Positions 1-6,003 of a stretch of DNA of 6,454 nucleotides are shown here, one piece after another. The notes under the pieces were generated by a model, which made no database searches, was not told where the DNA came from, and saw only the letters and a list, made by a program, of their open reading frames with translations. The position numbers and the translations under genes are program-made. Source of the DNA: an uncultured Clostridia bacterium (GTDB taxonomy: Bacteria > Bacillota_A > Clostridia > Christensenellales > Aristaeellaceae). Position 1 is the stretch's first letter; the number at the start of each line of letters is the position of its first letter. Location: assembly GCA_934645275.1 (NCBI GenBank), contig CAKUDW010000117.1, positions 1 through 6,454 on the forward strand. The letters are read 5' to 3'.

Positions 1-722
1 AGATTACGCTGCTGGGGCAAAACGTGAATTCCTATCGGGGCGGCGGCGCGGACTTTGCAAACCTGTTGCGCAGGCTTGACGCGTTGGGTGTGCCGCGGAT
101 ACGCTTTATGACGTCGCATCCGAAGGACTTGTCCGACGAGCTGATCGACGCCTACGGCACACTCGAACATCTGATGCCGGCGCTGCATTTGCCGGTACAG
201 GCGGGGAATAATGAAATTCTCAGGCAGATGAACCGCCGCTACACGCGCGAGCACTATCTGACACTGGTCGAAAAGCTGCGCCGCGCGCGGCCGGATATCG
301 GCCTGACGAGCGATATTATCGTCGGCTTTCCGGGCGAGACGCAGGCGCAGTTTGAGGATACGATGTCGCTGGTGCGCCAGGTACGCTTTGATGCAGCCTA
401 TACCTTTATTTATTCGCCGCGCCGGGGCACGCGCGCGGCGGAAATGCCCGATCCCGTGACTGCCGAGGAAAAATCGGCGCGTATTCAGCGTCTGATCGAG
501 CTTCAGCAGGCGATATCTGCCGAAACGCTTCAGGCGCAGGTGGGCAAGCGTGAAACGCTGCTGGTGGAGGGCGTCTCCACCCGAAATGCGCAGACCGTCG
601 GCGGCCGCACGCCGCGCGGCCACATGGTTAACTTTGAAGGCGGCAGCGAGCTGACTGGTAAATTTGTAGAAGCGGAAATCACCTCTGCGGGGCGCAATAC
701 GCTGCGCGGAAAAAAGATTTGA
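1..722 (+). CDS. miaB: MiaB, tRNA-2-methylthio-N6-dimethylallyladenosine synthase (3' part; 5' end outside window)
   Basis: Radical-SAM methylthiotransferase that converts i6A37 to ms2i6A37 in cytosolic tRNAs, using two 4Fe-4S clusters. The reading frame is open from base 3, giving 239 visible residues, about half of a usual 440-500 residue MiaB; the UPF0004 domain and the radical-SAM CX3CX2C cysteines lie upstream of the window. Visible in order: GQNVNSY (bases 15-35), TSHPKDL (from 111), LPVQAGNNE (189-215), [10 protein letters not shown] (312-341), [10 protein letters not shown] (about 411-440), then a C-terminal TRAM RNA-binding domain from about base 540 to the TGA at 720-722. The GTG at 24 encodes Val inside the conserved GQNVNSY stretch and is not a start. 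LPVQAG differs slightly from the commoner LPVQSG. No frameshift is seen. MiaB is favoured over MtaB or RimO by these motifs and by its place in the miaB-mutS-mutL-miaA cluster; identity is near certain. Confidence 0.95.
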   Translation, partial: ITLLGQNVNSYRGGGADFANLLRRLDALGVPRIRFMTSHPKDLSDELIDAYGTLEHLMPALHLPVQAGNNEILRQMNRRYTREHYLTLVEKLRRARPDIGLTSDIIVGFPGETQAQFEDTMSLVRQVRFDAAYTFIYSPRRGTRAAEMPDPVTAEEKSARIQRLIELQQAISAETLQAQVGKRETLLVEGVSTRNAQTVGGRTPRGHMVNFEGGSELTGKFVEAEITSAGRNTLRGKKI

Positions 723-727
723 AGGAA

Positions 728-733
728 AAGGAG
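728..733 (+). promoter_or_regulatory. Ribosome binding site of the YlbF/YmcA-family gene
   Basis: AAGGAG lies 9 bases before the ATG at 743, an ideal distance. Another ATG at 736 is only 2 bases from this site, too close to be used, so the spacing settles the start at 743. Confidence 0.8.
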
Positions 734-742
734 ATATGAAAC

Positions 743-1138
743 ATGGATAAGGTATTTGAAAAGACCCGCGAGCTTGGCGAGGCCCTGCTGGAGAGCGACG
801 CATATAAGCGCATGAAGGCTGCCGAGGAAAAGGCGATGCAGAACGCGCAGGCTGCGGAAATGATGTCCGCATATCTGGAAAAGCGCGGCGCAATTCAGGA
901 ATTGATGGAGGCCGAAAATCCAGACCCCGCTGCGATGAAGCGCCTTTCCGACGAAATGGACGACCTGCACGAAAAGCTTCAGCTGGTGGACGACATTGCG
1001 GAACTTACGCAGGCGCGCAGCGATTTCAACGGTCTGATTGGCCAGATTAACCAGGTGCTTCAATTTATTGTGACCGGCCGCATGGACGACGGCAGCGAGT
1101 GCAGCGGAAGCTGCGAGAGCTGCAGGGGCTGCCACTGA
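743..1138 (+). CDS. YlbF/YmcA (RicA-like) family protein with four-cysteine C-terminal tail
   Basis: A 131-residue, highly charged and largely helical protein, with Met-, Glu- and Ala-rich segments through about residue 110. This matches the com_ylbF (DUF964) family, which forms helical bundles. In B. subtilis the members YmcA (RicA) and YlbF (RicF) join YaaT (RicT) in a cytosolic Fe-S-containing complex needed for competence, biofilm and sporulation and for RNase Y-dependent mRNA maturation. Position just after miaB is the same as that of B. subtilis ymcA, so RicA is the likelier counterpart than YlbF, but I leave the symbol blank because paralogues are hard to separate by eye. The last 12 residues hold Cys120, Cys124, Cys127 and Cys130 (C-X3-C-X2-C-X2-C), a plausible metal or Fe-S site. 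The gene starts 20 bases after the miaB stop with a good AAGGAG site, so the two are probably co-transcribed. Family assignment is good; molecular role is inferred. Confidence 0.82.
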   Translation: MDKVFEKTRELGEALLESDAYKRMKAAEEKAMQNAQAAEMMSAYLEKRGAIQELMEAENPDPAAMKRLSDEMDDLHEKLQLVDDIAELTQARSDFNGLIGQINQVLQFIVTGRMDDGSECSGSCESCRGCH

Positions 1139-1139
1139 T

Positions 1140-1164
1140 AGAGCGCTGAAGAGATTCGCTTTTT
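1140..1164 (+). terminator. Weak terminator- or attenuator-like hairpin between the RicA-like gene and mutS
   Basis: Bases 1140-1145 (AGAGCG) can pair with 1157-1162 (CGCTTT), including one G-U pair, around an 11-base loop. The 3' arm runs directly into a tract of five T (1160-1164). The shape is that of an intrinsic terminator, but the stem is short and the loop large, so at most partial termination is expected. It begins just 2 bases after the preceding stop codon. It could be chance. Confidence 0.25.
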
Positions 1165-1179
1165 GTACGGGACAAAATC

Positions 1180-1185
1180 GGAGGG
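1180..1185 (+). promoter_or_regulatory. Ribosome binding site of mutS
   Basis: GGAGGG lies 10 bases before the ATG at 1196. It selects that ATG over an in-frame TTG at 1163, which lies upstream of this site and has no Shine-Dalgarno sequence of its own. Confidence 0.85.
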
Positions 1186-1195
1186 AATACAGAAG

Positions 1196-3787
1196 ATGCC
1201 GGTAACGCCGATGATGCAGCAATATCTCGATACGAAGGAACAGTATCCGGACGCGATACTGTTCTACCGTCTCGGCGATTTTTATGAAATGTTCTTTGAT
1301 GACGCGAAGCTGGCCTCGCGCGAGCTGGAGCTTACGCTTACTGGCAAGGATTGCGGTCTGTCCGAGCGCGCGCCGATGTGCGGCGTGCCATATCATGCGG
1401 TGGATATGTATATCCAAAAGCTGATTGCCAAGGGCTACAAGGTGGCCATTTGCGAACAGATGACCGACCCTGCGCTTTCCAAAGGACTGGTCGAGCGCCA
1501 GGTTATTCGCGTGATTACGCCCGGTACGGTGATCGAGAGCAACATGCTCGAAGAAAAGCGCGCTAACTATATCTGTGCGCTGGCCATTCGAAAGAATCAG
1601 GCGGGCTGTGCCTTTTGTGATATTTCAACCGGCGAATTCTATCTCTACCAAATTTCCAGCGCGCGCGATTGTCTGGCCGACGAGTTGGCGCGCATATCGC
1701 CCAGTGAGTTGATTGTGAACGATGTCGAAGCGCTGCGCGAGATGGATTCGGAGCGCGCAGCCAGCGCCTTTACGCCGGATGTGGCGGCGTTTCAGTACGC
1801 TGTGGCCGCCAAGTGCATGGCGGCACACTTCGGCAGCGATGTAAAGCAGCTGGGTTTTGAGGAACAGAAGCTGGCGGTCTGCGCTGCAGGCGCGCTGTTA
1901 GCCTACCTTACGGATACCCAGAAAAATGCGCTGACGCATATTTTGCGCGCTACGCCCTACGAGAGCGAGAAATATATGGCGCTGGATAAGGTTGCGCTGC
2001 GCAATCTGGAGCTTACCGAAGCGAGTCGTACGAAGGCCCGGCGGGGCTCGCTGCTGTGGATACTGGATAAGACTGAAACCGCCATGGGCAGCCGAATGCT
2101 CAGATCATGGATCGAGCGTCCGCTTCAACAAAAGAGCGAAATTGAAGCGCGCCTGGACGCCGTGGCGCAGCTGATGGCCGATCCGATGGCTTCTGCGGAG
2201 CTGGGCGAAATTCTCTCCGGCGTATACGATGTAGAGCGCCTGCTCAGCCGCATTGCCTATGAGGCGATTAATGGGAGAGACGCGCTGGCGCTGAAGAATT
2301 CGCTTCAGGCCGTGCCGGCGCTGAAGAAATGCGGCGCAGGCTTTGAGACAAGGCTTCTCAGAAGCAGTTTTGAAGCACTGGACGAGGTGCCCGAGCTTGC
2401 GGAAACGCTTGAGCGCGCCGTGAACCCCGAGGCGCCGGTCTCCGTGCGCGACGGCGGCATTATCCGCGAAGGATATAGCGCCGAGCTGGACAAGCTGCGC
2501 GAAATTGCGCTCAATGGCAAGGCGTATTTGACAGCGCTGGAGCAGAAGGAGCGCGAGGCGACGGGCATCAAGAACCTGCGCATCGGTTACAATCGTGTCT
2601 TCGGCTATTATATCGAGGTTGCGCGCTCGCTTTCCGACCAGGTACCGTATCGTTACACGCGCAAGCAGACGCTTGCAAACGCCGAGCGCTACATCACCGA
2701 GGAACTCAAGGAGCTGGAAAATAAGATACTGGGCGCGCAGGAGAGCGCGCTGCGCCTGGAGTACAGCCTGTTTTGCGATATTCGCAGACAGATGAAGGAT
2801 ATGCTGCCGCGGCTTCAGATTACGGCGCAGGCCATGAAGACGCTGGATGCGTTGCTCTCGCTCTCACGCGTGGCCTCGCTGTACAATTATGCGCGGCCCG
2901 CAATTAACGACGAGGGGCGCTATGAAATTGCCAACGGCCGCCATCCGGTGGTGGAGGATTCCATCGGCCGGGAAAAGTTTGTGCCCAACGATACGCAGCT
3001 GGACAGTGACCATCGCGTAATGATTATCACCGGCCCCAACATGGCAGGTAAATCCACCTACATGCGGCAGGTGGCGCTGATCGTGCTGATGGCGCACATC
3101 GGTTCCTTTGTGCCCGCAGACAGCGCGGATATTGCATTGACGGACAGGATATTTACGCGCATCGGCGCTTCGGACGACCTGTACGGCGGCCAGTCTACCT
3201 TTATGGTGGAAATGAGCGAAATGGCGACCATACTGAAATTCGCTACGCCGAAGTCGCTGCTGATACTGGATGAAGTGGGGCGCGGCACGTCTACGTTCGA
3301 CGGCTTGTCCATCGCATGGGCGGCAGTGGAATACATCGCGGGTGAAAAGTGCGGCGCGCGCTGCCTGTTTGCCACGCACTATCACGAGCTTTCCGAGCTG
3401 GAGGGCCAACTGCCGGGTGTGGTAAATTACCGCATTACGGCACGCGAAATGGGTGAGGACGTGATTTTCCTGCGCAAAATCGTGCCCGGCGGTGCGGATA
3501 GAAGCTACGGCGTGGCTGTGGCCAAGCTGGCGGGGCTGCCCAAATCGGTCATCGCGCGCGCGCGGCAGATTATGGCGCGGCTCGAGGTGGACGATCAGGT
3601 GAAGGGGTCCATCGGCAAGAGCATACTGGATAAGCGCAGGGTGACCAACGAGCGGCAGCTCGGTTTCGATGAAATTCGCCCGATGGCGCTGGTGGATGAA
3701 ATTACCGCGCTGGATGTGGTGAGCATGACGCCCATTGAGGCACTGAACAAGCTGTTTGAACTGAAGGAAAAGGCGCGAAGAATCTAA
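1196..3787 (+). CDS. mutS: MutS, DNA mismatch recognition ATPase
   Basis: Complete 863-residue MutS, within the family's usual 850-880. It binds mispairs and small loops in DNA as a clamp-shaped dimer, then uses ATP to slide and recruit MutL. Domains in order: N-terminal mismatch-binding domain with the Phe-Tyr-Glu wedge (Phe29, Glu31) in GDFYEMFFDDA; connector (about 120-260); core/lever with inserted clamp (about 265-560); ATPase (about 560-800). ATPase motifs are intact: Walker A GPNMAGKST at 613-621, the signature loop DDLYGGQSTFMVEM, Walker B LILDE with Asp692-Glu693, and FATHYHEL at 725-732. QLGF at 821-824 sits where B. subtilis MutS has its sliding-clamp-binding QLSFF motif. The tail SMTPIEALNKLFELKEK is the usual helical C-terminus. 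The ATG at 1196 gives the normal MPVTPMMQQYL start; an in-frame TTG at 1163 would add 11 unconserved residues. It lies 57 bases after the RicA-like gene and 189 before mutL. No missing residues or frameshift; this is MutS1, not MutS2. Confidence 0.98.
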   Translation: MPVTPMMQQYLDTKEQYPDAILFYRLGDFYEMFFDDAKLASRELELTLTGKDCGLSERAPMCGVPYHAVDMYIQKLIAKGYKVAICEQMTDPALSKGLVERQVIRVITPGTVIESNMLEEKRANYICALAIRKNQAGCAFCDISTGEFYLYQISSARDCLADELARISPSELIVNDVEALREMDSERAASAFTPDVAAFQYAVAAKCMAAHFGSDVKQLGFEEQKLAVCAAGALLAYLTDTQKNALTHILRATPYESEKYMALDKVALRNLELTEASRTKARRGSLLWILDKTETAMGSRMLRSWIERPLQQKSEIEARLDAVAQLMADPMASAELGEILSGVYDVERLLSRIAYEAINGRDALALKNSLQAVPALKKCGAGFETRLLRSSFEALDEVPELAETLERAVNPEAPVSVRDGGIIREGYSAELDKLREIALNGKAYLTALEQKEREATGIKNLRIGYNRVFGYYIEVARSLSDQVPYRYTRKQTLANAERYITEELKELENKILGAQESALRLEYSLFCDIRRQMKDMLPRLQITAQAMKTLDALLSLSRVASLYNYARPAINDEGRYEIANGRHPVVEDSIGREKFVPNDTQLDSDHRVMIITGPNMAGKSTYMRQVALIVLMAHIGSFVPADSADIALTDRIFTRIGASDDLYGGQSTFMVEMSEMATILKFATPKSLLILDEVGRGTSTFDGLSIAWAAVEYIAGEKCGARCLFATHYHELSELEGQLPGVVNYRITAREMGEDVIFLRKIVPGGADRSYGVAVAKLAGLPKSVIARARQIMARLEVDDQVKGSIGKSILDKRRVTNERQLGFDEIRPMALVDEITALDVVSMTPIEALNKLFELKEKARRI

Positions 3788-3976
3788 AATGCGTTTCTAA
3801 ATTTGTCAAGTGGCATTTCCGGCGTCGTTTTCGGCATTTCTGTGTATTCAAATCCTGATTTATGTCTGGTAAACCTTCGGTTTCTATTTTGAATTGCAGA
3901 AAAGCCTGCTTGAAACGGCGGTTGCCTCTTAAAGAGCACATTTTGATTTTCCCTTGCGTGGAGGTGAACGAAAACC
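3788..3976 (+). other. AT-rich mutS-mutL spacer of unknown content
   Basis: By hand count 79 of 189 bases are G or C (about 42%), against roughly 60% in the genes on either side. It holds two direct copies of GGCATTTC (3812-3819 and 3833-3840, 21 bases apart). A short inverted repeat, AAACC/GGTTT, lies at 3871-3883 with a 3-base loop, inside a longer-range 7-base pairing of ATTCAAA (3846-3852) with TTTGAAT (3888-3894). A further 4-base stem, GCAG/CTGC, lies at 3896-3909. None makes a convincing terminator or known RNA. I found no good pair of promoter boxes; TTGTCA at 3803 resembles a -35 box but has no -10 at the right distance. Minus-strand frames stay open across it, ending at 3784, so a small decayed coding fragment or dispersed repeat is possible. 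Only the mutL ribosome binding site at its right end is clearly functional. Confidence 0.5.
3960..3967 (+). promoter_or_regulatory. Ribosome binding site of mutL
   Basis: GGAGGTGA is a full-strength Shine-Dalgarno sequence 9 bases before the ATG at 3977. It suggests that mutL translation starts independently and is not coupled to the distant mutS stop. Confidence 0.9.
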
Positions 3977-6001
3977 ATGCCGATTCGCGTGTTGGATGCC
4001 GCAACGGTCGGGCGCATTGCCGCTGGCGAGGTGGTGGAGCGGCCCGGCTCTGTGGTCAAGGAACTGATTGAAAACTCGCTGGACGCCGGCGCGACTTCCA
4101 TTACGGTGGAAATACGCGGCGGCGGCATCGATTATCTGCGCGTTACGGACAACGGCTGCGGCATTGAGCCGGGTCAGGTTCGTTTGGCGTTTGAAAACCA
4201 TGCCACGTCAAAATTGCAGCGCGCGGAGCAGTTGGACGATATTCGCACGTTGGGTTTTCGCGGCGAGGCGCTGCCCTCAATTGCCGCCGTTTCAAAGATT
4301 GAAATGACGACGCGCGCAAAGGATCAGCCCTCCGGCATGCGCTACTCAAGTGAGGGCGGCCAGAATATCCGTGTTCAGGAAGCGGGGTGCCCGCAGGGAA
4401 CTACGATCGTGATGCGCGACCTGTTCTTCAACGTGCCAGTACGCCGCGCCTTTTTGAAAAAGCCATCCTATGAGGGTGGATTGGTGAGCGACGCAGCGGC
4501 ACGCTTGTTGCTGGGTAATCCGGGCGTATCCATGCGCTTTATCAGCGGCGGCAATACGCTTTACCACAGCTTTGGCGACGGCAAGCTGCGCCATGCGGTT
4601 TTTGCCGTGTACGGCCGCGAAACCGCGGAAAAGATGGTGGAGCTCGATGCGGCAGAGGGCGGCGTTCGCATCAGCGGTCTGATCGGCGTGGGCGAGCTGG
4701 CCAAAGCCACGCGCGCACACCAGTTATTCTTCATCAATGGGCGCAGCGTGCGCTGTCCGTTGCTTTCGCGCGCGCTGGAGCAGGTATGCCGCTCGAGGGT
4801 AACGATCGGCATGTATCCGATGTGTGTGCTCAATCTGACGCTGCCGCCCACGGCAGTGGACGTAAACGTGCATCCCAATAAGCTTGAGGTACGCTTCCGC
4901 GATGAGGAAATGATGCGCGCGGCTTGCGAAAAGCTGTTGAATCGGGCATTCGAGGGCGAGCGCGTTCTGGAGATTGAAAAGCTTACGCAGGATACGCCCG
5001 TGCTGGAGCGCAGGAGCGCGGTGCGGGAGATTCCGCTGGAAGGCGTAAAATCTTCGGCGCAGCTTCCTGAAAAAACGCCTGCGCCAAGGGTTGAAGCGCC
5101 AAAGCCCGAACCGGCGCTGGAAACGCCTGTCGAGCGAACGGCGGTTCCCGTTGAGCCGTCGCGCCGTTCGGAGAATGTGGCCAAACCCGAACAGCTGCGG
5201 TTGGGTTTCGCGCCGTCCGGAGCGCGGATGCTGCGCGAGGACACGGTCGCGGATATCGACGCGCGGCCGTTAAAGGTGATGACCTCCGGGCTCTCGACGT
5301 TGCGCCGCAGTCAGGAAGGACGACAGGAAAGCGCTGCGCAGCAGGTAGGTGCGCCGGAGGAAGCAACAGCCGCGCCGAATCCTGGTCCGGGTCAGGCTAT
5401 TCAGCCCGCATCCGAATCGCGTCCTGAGCCGGTTGAATTCCGGCTGATTGGCGTGGCGTTTAAGACGTACATATTGGCTGAAGCGGGGGATAAGCTGCTG
5501 CTGATCGATCAGCATGCCGCGCATGAGCGTTTGCAATATGAAAAGCTGATGCGCAGAGCGCAGGCAGGCGAGGCCTCGCAGGAGTTGCTGGTGCCGCTGG
5601 TGCTGCACCTGTCCGCGCGCGAAATTGCCGCCATAGAGGAAAACATGACAGTTTTGGAAGAGGCGGGCTATCGCATCGAACCCTTCGGCGCGCAGGATAT
5701 TCGCGTGTTGGCTGTGCCTTTTGTGATGGGCAAGGCCGAAATACGTCCAATTTTTCTAGAAATGCTGCAATCGTTGGGGCAACTCAAGGCGGCTACGGTG
5801 GATGTGCGCCGCGGCGAAATCATGCAAATGGCCTGCAAGAGTGCGGTCAAGGGCGGGGATGCGCTCACACAATCTGAAATAGAAGCGCTGATTTCGCAGA
5901 TGATGGCGACCGGCGCGCCGTCCACCTGTCCGCACGGCAGACCGGTGGCGAAGGTCATTTCGAAGCGCGAGCTTGAAAAGATGTTCAAGCGGATACAGTA
6001 A
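3977..6001 (+). CDS. mutL: MutL, mismatch repair ATPase with C-terminal endonuclease
   Basis: Complete 674-residue MutL that links mismatch-bound MutS to strand nicking and removal. The N-terminal GHKL ATPase (about 1-335) shows AAGEVVERP (15-23), catalytic Glu29 and Asn33 in KELIENSLDAGA, DNGCGI (Asp58-Ile63), ATSKL (76-80) and GFRGEALPSI (93-102). A Pro/Ala/Glu-rich, probably disordered linker spans about 337-485. The C-terminal dimerisation and endonuclease domain (about 486-674) has the metal-binding DQHAAHERLQYE (511-522, the DQHAX2EX4E pattern), ACKSAVKGG (619-627) and CPHGRP (651-656). It also has QELLVP (535-540), matching the clamp-binding QEMIVP of B. subtilis MutL. This is therefore the nicking type that works without MutH. 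Start ATG 3977 fits the family N-terminus and the GGAGGTGA site. A possible second clamp-binding peptide, QLRLGF (406-411), lies in the linker. miaA follows after 2 bases, implying co-transcription. Intact. Confidence 0.98.
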   Translation: MPIRVLDAATVGRIAAGEVVERPGSVVKELIENSLDAGATSITVEIRGGGIDYLRVTDNGCGIEPGQVRLAFENHATSKLQRAEQLDDIRTLGFRGEALPSIAAVSKIEMTTRAKDQPSGMRYSSEGGQNIRVQEAGCPQGTTIVMRDLFFNVPVRRAFLKKPSYEGGLVSDAAARLLLGNPGVSMRFISGGNTLYHSFGDGKLRHAVFAVYGRETAEKMVELDAAEGGVRISGLIGVGELAKATRAHQLFFINGRSVRCPLLSRALEQVCRSRVTIGMYPMCVLNLTLPPTAVDVNVHPNKLEVRFRDEEMMRAACEKLLNRAFEGERVLEIEKLTQDTPVLERRSAVREIPLEGVKSSAQLPEKTPAPRVEAPKPEPALETPVERTAVPVEPSRRSENVAKPEQLRLGFAPSGARMLREDTVADIDARPLKVMTSGLSTLRRSQEGRQESAAQQVGAPEEATAAPNPGPGQAIQPASESRPEPVEFRLIGVAFKTYILAEAGDKLLLIDQHAAHERLQYEKLMRRAQAGEASQELLVPLVLHLSAREIAAIEENMTVLEEAGYRIEPFGAQDIRVLAVPFVMGKAEIRPIFLEMLQSLGQLKAATVDVRRGEIMQMACKSAVKGGDALTQSEIEALISQMMATGAPSTCPHGRPVAKVISKRELEKMFKRIQ

Positions 6002-6003
6002 TT

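Noticed and set aside
24..722. miaB starting at the GTG at 24 as a complete gene
   Set aside because: The frame stays open upstream to base 3 and encodes the conserved GQN preceding this Val; the gene is cut by the window edge.
1163..1195. TTG at 1163 as the mutS start
   Set aside because: It adds 11 residues unlike the MutS N-terminus, overlaps a T tract, and lacks a ribosome binding site; ATG 1196 has GGAGGG 10 bases upstream.
530..1417. Long minus-strand frame (295 codons) opposite the miaB end, the RicA-like gene and the mutS start
   Set aside because: It is antisense to three well-supported genes, has no recognisable motifs, and its low stop frequency is what GC-rich coding DNA gives on the opposite strand.
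3871..3883. AAACC-TTC-GGTTT hairpin as the mutS terminator
   Set aside because: The 5-base stem has only two G-C pairs and a 3-base loop, and the following TTTCTATTTT is not a clean T tract; too weak to call.
3926..3936. CTCTTAAAGAG near-palindrome as an operator or terminator stem
   Set aside because: Only a 4-base stem with a 3-base loop; short symmetric runs of this kind are expected by chance.
3862..4071. Plus-strand frame of 69 codons starting in the mutS-mutL spacer
   Set aside because: No Shine-Dalgarno sequence before its ATG, and most of its 3' part overlaps the conserved N-terminus of MutL in another frame.
4561..5244. Minus-strand frame (227 codons) within mutL
   Set aside because: Ser- and Arg-rich shadow of the MutL frame, strongest over the low-complexity linker; no motifs and no ribosome binding site considered convincing.
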